Below, one piece after another: positions 53,861 through 62,920 of a DNA stretch of 64,000 nt. The translations under genes and the position numbers were made by a program. Location of the stretch: NCBI GenBank assembly GCA_023846275.1, contig JAIUJO010000072.1, positions 1,979,099-2,043,098 on the forward strand. Reading direction: 5' to 3'. The notes below the pieces were generated by a model. That model did no database searches, had not been told where the DNA came from, and saw only the letters and a program-made list of their open reading frames with translations. The first letter of the stretch is position 1; every line of letters starts with the position of its first letter. Source of the stretch: Vanilla planifolia (taxonomy: Eukaryota > Streptophyta > Magnoliopsida > Asparagales > Orchidaceae).

Positions 53861-54306
53861 TATGTAGCACTTCAATGCCTTGCACAAGAAGATAAAAAAA
53901 GGTGAAAAAATTCAGCAATGACTAGGTTCAGTATGTATTATGTAGCTTTATTCACGATTCAGATCTGATTAACTTTGGTTTTATTAGGAATCTGTTTACT
54001 TGGTGCAATAAAAAGGAGGGGAATGCTTGTATCTACAAAAGATTGGATAGGGCTTTCCTAAATTTCAAGGGCATGTAAGCCTTTTTTGAGTACCACTATT
54101 ACAAACTCCCATATGTTGGCTTGAAGTGCTACATATTACTTATATAGTTTTGAAAATCATTATTGGACAAAACTAAAAGAAGAACCTAATTTGAAAGGAT
54201 CTGGTTATGCTTTCCTCAATCAACTAGTGTAGCAAAAGTTTCTTTGAAAAGGACCATTAGAGGAAAACCTATGGATTGTCTATCCATTACATTTAGTAGA
54301 GTTTTG
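53860..54306 (+). pseudogene. LINE endonuclease relic (EEP family, C-terminal half)
   Basis: The apurinic-like endonuclease nicks target DNA for target-primed reverse transcription. DSDLINFGFIRNLFTWCNKK, followed by EGNACIYKRLDRAFLNF (53,956-54,062), closely follows the plant LINE text D-L-G-F-x-G-x-x-F-T-W-x-N-x-R-x-G-x-x-x-I-x-E-R-L-D-R-A. The S-D-H-x-P segment that should follow is worn, but FERIWLCFPQSTSVAKVS near 54,195-54,245 fits the F-x-F-E-x-M-W-L segment downstream of it. Frame changes occur near 54,070 and 54,170. The remaining ORF2 continues at 56,265 beyond the solo LTR. Confidence 0.8.
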
Positions 54307-56264
54307 ATAGTATTAGGTCACCTTTGTGTTTGATGAGCCAATCATTAAATTTTAGAATTTTATTCTGATGAGTTTATTTAGTGTAAAATAGGTGCATTTT
54401 TTAATGAACAAGCTAGCACCTTTGAAGACGATGAATTAGGTGTCACCAAAAAATCATGGAGTGTTCAATAAGTTTTAGGGATTACGGACATGCACTCCAA
54501 GCTTTGATAAGTTTTTTTTATATGAAATAGAATTTTAGCTTGTTGATTTTAAGGCACTATCCTTTTGTATGAATTTCAAATTATATTTGAGTATCAAATT
54601 GTTTAGCCATCTGAATAGGATTTTATTTTTCAATTTCATAATCTTTTTCTTGGTGAAATCCTATCCTTATCAAATTCAATGTTAGTTTTCTTTCTAACCC
54701 TTGATTAAATTTAAAAAAGTTAATTCTATTAAATTTTCATAATTAAAAAAATAATTTTTTGGTGCATCCTAGTTTATGTCCAAGTGCAAAGCTTGTCAGG
54801 CAGGGCAAGCCCAAGTAGGCACATACAAGCTATAAGTAAGGAAAAGTCAGAACCAAATTAGGTTGAACTTCTAGTTAATGGAGAATTCTTAAACTAGATG
54901 GGTATGGCATTAGGTTTAGTTGGGCAGCACTCAAACTAAGTATACATATGGGTTCGATAATATGAATACATCCATGGAATGAATTCTCGAGCAAAAAAGG
55001 GGGGATGCAGTGCTAATTAAGCTCTGAATACTACTCCTATTTGAATTATTATAATATCTAAATACTTATCTTTCCTTATAATATGGGACTAAATCCATCA
55101 TGCCTATTTGCATCCAAAATTAAGAGTGCTCAACAACATCTGATCGTACATTTTCATATGATTTATCCCTAAATTTGAAGACAATAGCTTCATTCTAACT
55201 TATCTGACGACTAGATTTTTGTTTACCTTATCCCTGAATCTTGTGACTCTTAATTACCTTATTTGAATCCTATGATTGAGATTAATTTTTACTTCACCAT
55301 TGTTAAATCAAATAATCCACATCTTATCCAACATGATCAAATGGCCTAGATCAAATTCGTCCTAATCTAACCAGGTAGAACTCATTTACTTAATAAGCGT
55401 TAGATCTAAACAATCTGTATCTCTTTTTATTAGGCCCAACAACCCTAGTCCATCTTCCCTAATGACTAATGATTTAGCCATTACATTGGCCATTTTGAAA
55501 AAATGATTTTAGCATGTTTGTAAAAGCTTTTTAAGCTATTTGCCTACATCTTTTCAAATAGCTTATTACACTTTCTAATAGTTTACAATAAAAAAATTTT
55601 TAAAAATACTTTACCATTATAAATGGAATAACTAATGAGCATGAACTAATCTCCAAGATCTAAACATAGTGCTCCTAAATATTCTAATAATGTAAATTCT
55701 ATTAGTAGTAACTGCATGTTCTACTTAAATCGACAAATTTTTCCATCTAAGCTTTGTATATCTAAACCATCAAATTCTCATTTCTGTTTTAAAATTTAAG
55801 CCATCTTCTCCAAGTTCCATTAATCAACAAGCACAAAAACTTCTGCATATTTAACAAATTTTTTCTTCTTGCTATATTTTTCTTCTTCTCCTGGGTTGGG
55901 TGGTCTGACACTTGCAAAAGTCTTAGATTGAGCTCGTAAAAGCCAGGGTTATCGTTGAACCTACAAAAGCTAGTAGATTCTAATTTGTAAAAGTGTTGGT
56001 GTTATTTCTCTTACACTTGTTTGGGGCAGATGAGATTCTTATTTGATTTGAGCTACCTGACTATTTTTGCATCTCATTCTAACTTTTATCTTTTTTTATC
56101 ATATTAAAAAAACAACATATATATGTATATATATAATCAAAGTTTTCTAGAAACATAAAGTTGTTTTAAGAAACAAATCTATTTAAAATAATAAAAATTA
56201 TTTTTAAGACCATAACTCACTCCCTTATTGTGAGATTTGTGCATAGTTTTTACTTCATATAGCA
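54307..56264 (+). mobile_element. Solo LTR of the copia family, inserted in the LINE
   Basis: 1,958 bp from TGATAGTATTAGGTCACC to a CA end at 56,264, aligning with the full 5' LTR at 32,960-34,982. Shared blocks: ctttgaagacgatgaatta (54,420), gcaaagcttgtcaggcaggg (54,786), actaaatccatcatgc...aaaattaagag (55,089), acttgcaaaagtcttaga (55,911), cttgtttggggcagat (56,017), and a tgtgagatttgtgcata string (56,230). No copia internal sequence adjoins it, so it looks like the product of LTR-LTR recombination. No convincing 5-bp target duplication remains. LINE reading resumes directly at 56,265 with LKKWSVTKLNEIFG. Confidence 0.8.
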
Positions 56265-57760
56265 TTAAAGAAATGGAGTGTAACCAAACTTAATGAAATT
56301 TTTGGTATCTTTATCAATAAGATTAGGAAATCCAAGAGCTTTAACTTAAATAACCTATGAACAAGTTAACTAAGTCAAAACATGATCTTTAACAAAATGT
56401 ATTGCTTCTTATCACACAACCTTGGTTTTAGAAGAAGCATGGTGGTTGTAGTGTGCTAAGCTTAATTGGGCCACACTTGGAGACAAAAAAATTAATTTTT
56501 TTCTAGGTGGCTTCTACTTCTTCCAAGAGAAACTGTAACCACAAATGTAAAAATGATATCGGAGAACTAATGGCCTCGCTAACTTAGATTAAAGTAATTT
56601 TATCTTGTTTTTTAAAAAGAAGCGGTGTAGCCAAGTGTAGTGTTAGCCTCCTCTACCCTTCCAACCTTAGGGAACTATTAATAATGAACATGTGGCTACA
56701 CTTGTGTCTCCAATTAGTGATGATGGAATCATATTTGTGATCATGTCTTTCAAAATAAATAAATCCCTTGGGATAGATGTCTTCTCATTTGAGTTTGTGC
56801 ATAGTTATCATAAGATAAAACAAATGGACATTATTATAGTAGTAAAATAATTCTTTAAAGATAGCTTTATTTCAAAAGGATGGAAAAACACACAGATCAT
56901 ACTTATATCTAAATCACAAAGAGCATCCAAACTTGAGCAATTTGTTGTAAGGTAGTGACCAAACTTTTGGTAGCTAGACCAAAGGTGGGGTATCCTAAGT
57001 TCACTGCTTAAGCGTAAGCTATCTTTTTGCTAAGAAATGGTAAATCTAATAATACTCTTTTGCTATAGGAAAACACTACCCATTTGCACTAATCTACTTT
57101 CAAAGAAGGTTTTTTTGAGCTAAACTTCAATATGAATGAGGATTCTAACAAGGTAAATTAGAAATTTGTGAGGGATATGATTAAGCATTATTCGTTCCCT
57201 ACTCTTTGATGTGATTATATTAAGGCCTATTTCATTACTCCAAGATTTTGGATTATGTTTCATGATATCCATCTACCATGGATCAAAGAAACTTAAGGTC
57301 GTAAATAAGGATGTACTCTCTCACCATACCTCTTTACTATTTTGTCATATTACCTCTGAGGGATAATTTAGGCTGGCTTGATTATGTTACCTCTATTTGA
57401 TTTAAGATTGACCTTTATTTTCTTATGATTACCCAGCTTTTATATTTTGATGAAGTCATGATTTAAATGCCTATAACGTGTGCTACAATGAAGAAATTAA
57501 GGAGTAGTATATGTAGCACACATATTAAGTGATAAATCTAAACAAATCAAGAGTGTTATTTAGCAAGGTGATGCACTGCAAGTTGAATAAGATTATTATA
57601 GAAAAACAACATATAAATCAATCCACTCAATTGAAATATCTAAGAATACCAATTGTATTAAATAACTTTTGAAACACATGCTTTAATTTCTTTTTTAATC
57701 ATGTTGAAAACTATGTCAAGATGATGATAAGGACACTATGGTAGGCCATATTATCATGAT
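56265..57760 (+). pseudogene. LINE reverse transcriptase relic (RVT_1), catalytic box altered
   Basis: After the solo LTR the pre-RT segment WSVTKLNEIFGIFINKIRKS (56,274-56,333) matches W-N-x-x-V-F-G-N-I-x-x-x-I-R-x. LGDKKINFF near 56,479 matches G-D-x-N-T-K-F-F-H. SDDGIIFVIMSFKINKSLGI (56,716-56,775) and FFKDSFISKGWKNTQIILIS (about 56,851-56,910) match the RT start, including K-S-P-G-P-D-G. YIKAYFITPRFWIMF and GRKxGCTLSPYLFTIL (57,298-57,345) match the A-C-V-x-x-x-x-F and G-L-R-Q-G-D-P-L-S-P-Y-L-F segments. The active-site box F-A-D-D reads YFDE at 57,443-57,454, with the second Asp changed to Glu. INLNKSRVLFSKVMHCKLNK (57,535-57,600) matches the S-G-L-x-x-N-x-x-K-S segment. There are many stops and shifts. 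Confidence 0.85.
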
Positions 57761-58430
57761 TAACTCAATGTTAGGTACTATTTCTTTTAATTCCTACCTA
57801 CAGTATTATAGAGTTGAAGAAATTATTCATCATCACTTGTGCTATAGTTCAAGTGATAGTAGCATGATATGTTATTCCATTTAGGAAATGGTAACTCTTT
57901 ATAAGGATTATGGAGGACTCAGTGTTCACAGTTTGTTGACCTAGTAGTCAGTGTTGATTGCAAAAAGCTATCGGTGAGTTATTTATGACTATTTGTGGGT
58001 TTAGTCCCTCATGTACAAATACTTAAGGAAAAAATAATTTCCATTTTCCTCATAGATTATCTCATATAAGTAAGTTTCTCAAATTGCAACCCTCTGCTCC
58101 ACAATCAATGTAATTTAGTGGAACATTGTGGGTAATATTTTCTCTTTTTTGTTAGATAATTGTCTTTGCATCCTTCATATTGATACTTGACCAAACTATC
58201 TTAATATAGACGTGGGGAATCCAAAATTTGTAGCAAAGCTGCTTAAGGGGTATGGGGTTTGGGATCACAAAAAGTTTCAAAAATTATTCCTGGCAAATTT
58301 GCTATTTTAGATTCTATATTTTCCATGGGCTAACTTTGTAGGAATAACTATAGTGATCTCAATTTATTTTTTTATCTCCCTTAGCTAGATATCTATGAAT
58401 GCATGAGTAGCTGCAATGTTTGAACTAGTC
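57760..58430 (+). pseudogene. LINE ORF2 C-terminal region (thumb and zf-RVT-like part)
   Basis: MVTLYKDYGGLSVHSLLT (about 57,887-57,940) fits the plant LINE segment W-x-x-V-C-x-P-K-x-x-G-G-L-G-x-R. GNPKFVAKLLKGYGVWDHKK, followed by FQKLFLANLLF (58,216-58,310), fits the later V-x-D-L-I-x-x-x-x-x-W-N-x-x-x-x-x-x-L-F segment. The Cys/His residues of the zf-RVT motif are not clearly visible. Frames change several times. The part before (57,760-57,870) fits the A-G-R-x-x-L-I-x-S-V-L-x-S-I-P-T-Y segment (SSIPTY-like text IPTYSIIELKK). Confidence 0.7.
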
Positions 58431-59110
58431 AACTATGCTACTTTATCATTACTCCTCTTTTGGTGTGGTAAGAATTTGTAAGAAAATATGGAAAAGGTAT
58501 TCAATTCAACTACATTGCAAAGGAACATTTGCATTACAACAACAACTTGGTACAGCTTTGCAATCATGTCAAGAAAGAGTTGCAGTGTCCTCAATGGGCC
58601 ATGTATTACCTCTTATTGAAGTCTTTGTCCAATGAGTTGGAATAAGTTCAATTGCAACACAGCGGTGCAGGTGACTTGAATGCTAGAATTAGTATTGTTG
58701 CATGGAATAACATAAATAAACCTATTACTATTTTAGAAGAAACTTTTTTCTTGTCAGCTTCTATTAAGCAAATTATTGTTGTTCCTAAACCAATGGAACT
58801 GAGAATTTTAATTCCTAATGTTAACGGAATGGTGTTTGAGTTAGATTCAACTATAGTTATTGTTGTAGTTGATTAGTATGGTTTGTTTAAAGCAAACAAT
58901 AGTTCCTACCATAGTGCTATTGCACAAGGCAATTGTGCTATAAACTAGGTTGCTCATTAAACATATTTGTGTGATTTTGTTTGAGACTTGTGAATAGTCC
59001 TTCCTAAATCTCTTCAACTTTGTCTTTTTTATGATTTTATGTATAGACCTCATTAAGCAGAGCAAGATTTTTTTCTTTGACCATTACTTTATAAAGGAAA
59101 CAAAAAATTT
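58430..59110 (+). pseudogene. LINE RNase H relic (RVT_3-like) and 3' end
   Basis: An open stretch from about 58,650 reads HSGAGDLNARISIVAWNNIN in the place of the N-T-D-G-A...G-G-x-x-R-D segment, then PKPMELRILIPNVNGMVFEL with DSTIVIVVVD (58,790-58,875), matching A-E-L-x-A-L-x-x-G-L-x-x-A...V-E-L-D-S. The text after 58,930 fits the R-E-A-N-x-x-A-D...P-P-x-x-L-x-x-L-L-x-x-D-x-x-G tail with stops. The first two catalytic acids are changed and the E-L-D-S Asp remains. An overlapping frame at 58,435-58,635 is partly the linker before the domain. It aligns with 50,150-50,740. Confidence 0.6.
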
Positions 59111-60600
59111 TTGTTTCTCATGAGGTGACCATTGTGTCCAAAGAGTAACTATTGCATATCCTTTGTCAGCATCATTTATGGTGGACACAAGGATGAGATT
59201 TGATTGTCTTTAGGCCCAAACCATTTATTGTTGATTAATAAAAACTCCTTGGCAAATTCTTTCATCACGATTTGTCTTTCATATATTTAACAATTTCACC
59301 TCTAACCTTGAAATGTGAATGCTTATGACATTCACTTAAAATCATTACTATGATCATAATGGCCAACATAATAAAGCAAACTCCAATGATGTTATCCCAC
59401 ACTAATTTATCTAGAGCATGGGCTACCATTGAGCTCCAACTTCTTCAATGTAACAATGCAAGGGAGTGACCTAGCCAGCTAAGGCTTGTCCACATCACTG
59501 ACAAAACAAACAGGGTAGGTGGTGCACCCAAAAGGTAGATGGATTGGTAGAAAGCAAGGTCCATTTATGACCTTTTTAACTACAACCATTAAATATATAC
59601 TATTTTAGCTAGATATAACATGGATACTATCACTAAATTTTCCTTGTAATGGATCCTCATTAAGGAATTTAGAATGTACTCATTCCAAAAATAAAACTTA
59701 TGGAGCTCGATATTATTTTTTATTGTTTGTCTCTCTATCAAGATTGGATAATTTGTGTGCTTTCTACCTTCCTTGGGTGTGGCAACAATCTCATTGGCGC
59801 CCTCTCTAAAATTAAATGCTAATTCTCTATCACACTTTGCCATCATGATAGGCCCATATCAAAACATCAAAAGTTGATACGGAAGAAATTTGAATTATGT
59901 ATCATCTACATAGAGGTCATGTGATCCATCAAGTTATCATGAAATGTCAATGAGCCGGGTGATAGCCCTCTGTGAGCTTTTATCTAATAAATGTATCACT
60001 TCAAAAAGTTGGGGTTTGGTGCATGTATTAGCTTCATAATTTAAATTACTATCTGGGAAGGATGTACCATCAAGCAAATAATAATTATTTTAATAAGCCA
60101 TTCAAAAGCTTTTTAGTCCAAAATATTTCATTCTTACACATGCATGGTTAATCTTTATAAAAATAGTATGACTATTATCCTAATCAACCAAGTAGCATTA
60201 CAAAAACAAAGTTTTAGGTAGAATCCCATGTGACAGTTGACATGTTCATCATGTCTGGTGATACTCCACAAAGGGAGAGCAAATTATCCAAAGTTGGGAT
60301 ACCATAACGTCAGTTCTAAAATTTTGTTATTTGACAAAAGAATTCTTGAATAACTCCCCTTCCTTGTAGAGAATGAAGACCAAAATGAGTGATTTCTGAG
60401 AATATGCCAACATGACAATAAGGAACATATGAACTTCCTCCTTAAGAGTGTGCAATTACATGACAAAGCCCTAAACATAATGACCAACCAAAAAAAGAGG
60501 TAGCAAAGCCATAAGAAGTAGTACCACATAAAACATCTCTTGTGCACAAAGAAGTACAAAGGGTCTAATTAAGCCTGACACTCTTGGCGAGAACCCACAT
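59110..60600. other. Intergenic stretch without a recognisable gene
   Basis: Mixed-composition DNA beyond the LINE. The two largest minus-strand frames (59,589-59,846, 85 codons; 60,284-60,559, 91 codons, rich in Trp/Phe/Leu/Cys) show no domain I recognise, and neither has an evident promoter or splice context. They could be chance frames or fragments of an old gene or element. I see no tRNA, repeat or LTR here. Confidence 0.4.
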
Positions 60601-61500
60601 GGCATAAGAATCAGCATACCTTAAAAAATGGCATAGGTACAGAAATGATACATAACACCATGCACAGATCAAACAACCATTAAAATGGTTGAAAAGTATT
60701 GCTTCTTCTAAATCGAAAATTTAGAGCATGACTTATGTAACTACAAAATCTTTTGTCTATGACCAACAAAATGAAAGCAAGAAAACTACATGCTCACAAC
60801 TTTAACAAACACCAAGACACATCACATCATTCACCTAAAAAACTTGTAATTCTAGAACTAACAAGTAACACTTGTTGGGTCCTCCTTTATGTAACATGCA
60901 TAGGAGGACAACTTATGGGTGAGGCTTGTCACCAGGTACCACATGTTGTAGAGTCAACAACATGCTCAACGAACACATTGTTGAGAGCATTTTCAATGAC
61001 AGAAGTTTCACAATGGCATGGTTAAACAACACATGAAATAATGAGCAAGGGGCAAGAAAGGTTTGATAATTCCACATTATATCAAGTCAAGTCCCAATTA
61101 AAGAGACACCTCATTTCAACATTAATAGTCCCAAGTGATGAAAATAATTTAAAACATTTTGGCTTTCATGAACAAAATGATGTGTGTTAAGACATCCGCC
61201 ACACTAGCCAAGGTGACATGACCATGTGTCCTTCCATGAAGGGCAGGAGCATAGACGAGAAGGAGACTGTAGAGCATGCATGACAGCAAAAAGCTTTTGC
61301 TACAACATGGGAAAAATTACACATCATAATGCCCAATGTAGAGGGTAAAGTGTGGAACTTCAAACAAGAACAATTACAAGTCTTCTAACTGGGCATCATC
61401 TTATCCATGCAGTAAGCACTCGCAGTGCTCACAATTCCAACAAACTTACACTTTGTGAGCCTCACTCGTCATGGTCATAGGTTGTCGCAAGGTAACAATA
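60600..61500. other. Higher-GC intergenic stretch
   Basis: Visibly richer in G and C than the rest, with many CA and TGTGG-like words. Plus-strand frames at 60,753-61,025 and 61,425-61,682 do not match a family I know. A tandem-repeat motif begins inside the second one, so these frames are not called as genes. Confidence 0.4.
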
Positions 61501-61509
61501 GGCTGGCTT

Positions 61510-62040
61510 CCTTGTGCATGGACAATGTTATAGTGCACCAAGTTCTTTGCCTCACATGTAGTAGTGATAAAGCATCATTAGGGTGGAATCCTAGCATGCA
61601 CAAATTCTGGCACATACTGGACCATCCAACTCTCGCTTCACTATGGGCTACATCATGCTACACATTGTCCGTTTGGGATTAAATATTGCAATAATTATGC
61701 CAAGAGGCTAAGTCTCCAAATAAGGAATCACTTATTCTTAGTCAACAACTTGCAGCATAAAGTTTCTAAAATAAAGTAACACTTCATTAGACCAACAAGC
61801 CAAGTGGAAAGGATGTAGACAGGTAGACGTGGACAAGCTACCGCACATCAAAATTGTATTGCAACATGCCCAATGCTCTATCATAGTCACAACTTCCTTA
61901 ACTTATAGGTTTGGCCATAGCCATGCATGTGCAAACCCCTATGCATTTACACCATCTAACTTACACTTCACCAAGGGCCACTTTGTTCTACACATTGCCC
62001 ATTGCACATTATAGTATGCAATAATCTAGTCAAGGAAGAT
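61510..62040 (+). repeat. Degenerate tandem duplication, period 330 bp
   Basis: catgcacaaa at 61,595 pairs with catgtgcaaa at 61,926, ctacacattg at 61,658 with 61,988, and gcaataat at 61,688 with 62,018: offsets 330-331 throughout. Between them the two copies share ccat-caact---cttca-- text. A third, weaker copy of the aacttacactt part lies near 61,440, at a different spacing. The frames at 61,425-61,682 and 61,829-62,014 fall in the repeats and are not conserved between copies. Confidence 0.65.
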
Positions 62041-62089
62041 GGCAAGTCATTCAACAAATTGACTCCACAACCATAGCCATGAAATGACA

Positions 62090-62540
62090 AGTGATGAATT
62101 AAGGAAAAAAGATCTCTCTCACCAGGGATTGGCTATCAAGACTGTGGGCTAAGGGCAATCAGTGAAAATCCCCATAAAAGATCCCCCCAGAATAATGGTT
62201 AGCAGCTATTCGACGGAAGCGAATAGAGTCTCAGGTTTTCAAGACCAAATCTTTCTCAATCACGCTCCCGAAAAAGAGTTGCCTACCTACCATCATTGGG
62301 ATGGAGGATAAGATCAAGTCGAGGGTAGTTCCATGTGAGTAAGGTATTCGGGGAAAGTGACCTTACGAGACGTAGCTACACTTCAACACGAACCAGGGTT
62401 CAACCTCAGAGAGCTATTCCTCACCCGACTTATAGATATAAACAAGGTATTGAATATAGCTATTCGTGACCGCACTATAATAGATATCTCTTTAATAAGC
62501 GATGCAAGTAAGCGAGCAAAATTTTTGAATCTCATGTGAC
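62090..62540. other. Possible organellar (mitochondrial) DNA insertion
   Basis: An abrupt stretch with far higher GC and a different word usage from its surroundings: ctatcaagactgtgggctaa, agctattcgacggaagcgaa, tcacgctcccgaaaaagag, tagttccatgtgagtaagg, gaccttacgagacgtagct. This style is typical of plant mitochondrial intergenic DNA. A 60-codon plus-strand frame at 62,357-62,539 spans its right part; I do not recognise the product. No organellar gene is identified, so the origin is a hypothesis. Confidence 0.35.
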
Positions 62541-62728
62541 ATTTTTTATTTATGGGGATCAATTTACTATGAAATAAAGTTTGGTGTTAATGGATCATGA
62601 AAATTTGCAGAAAGAGCAAAGCGTTAGAATTCCTATATTACACAATCTAACATTTGTGATGGGCAATGTGAGGCATTTTAACATTGCACCTAGCCATGCC
62701 TCCAAGGGGCATGATGTGAATCTTGTAG
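62541..62728. other. Short unassigned spacer
   Basis: Sequence between the organelle-like block and the minisatellite. A 72-codon plus-strand frame starts at 62,581 and ends in the minisatellite (62,799). No domain is recognised. Confidence 0.35.
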
Positions 62729-62796
62729 TATCGCATAAAGTATCGTATAAAGTATCATATAAAGTACCACATGAAGTACTACAAGAAGTATCACAA
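62729..62796 (+). repeat. 12-bp minisatellite, about 5.7 copies
   Basis: Consecutive units tatcgcataaag, tatcgtataaag, tatcatataaag, taccacatgaag, tactacaagaag, then tatcacaa. Because 12 is a multiple of 3, the frame through it encodes a tetrapeptide repeat (VSHK, VSYK, VSYK, VPHE, VLQE, VSQ). Divergence increases along the array. Confidence 0.85.
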
Positions 62797-62920
62797 TAAT
62801 TAGAGCAAGTAGAGTAAACGACCATGTTGTGCAAGTGAGTAAGCAAGTAAGTCTACAAGTGAGCAAGGGTGCTTTGAAACTTTTGTGACGTCAATGTCTT
62901 CGAGGGAATCAGTCACTACA

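Larger units (their letters stand above)
50740..59110 (+). mobile_element. Decayed L1-clade LINE, interrupted by a solo LTR
   Basis: The order ORF1 (DUF4283) - endonuclease - RT - C-terminal zinc region - RNase H on the plus strand is that of plant L1-type non-LTR retrotransposons with an RNase H domain. All parts contain stops and frameshifts. A 1.96 kb solo LTR sits between endonuclease and RT. Without it the element would be about 6.4 kb, in the normal range for plant LINEs. The 5' end is not defined: I see no clear promoter or start between 50,740 and about 51,830. The 3' end is placed where similarity to the first RNase H copy fades; no poly(A) tail or target-site duplication is obvious. 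Confidence 0.75.

Noticed and set aside
54295..56275. A 5-bp target-site duplication flanking the solo LTR
   Set aside because: The bases before TG at 54,307 (agttt-like) and after CA at 56,264 (ttaaa) do not match; the site is either decayed or the termini are slightly misplaced.
59589..59846. Minus-strand 85-codon frame as a conserved gene fragment
   Set aside because: Its composition looks protein-like, but I recognise no family and there is no supporting exon context; left as unassigned sequence.
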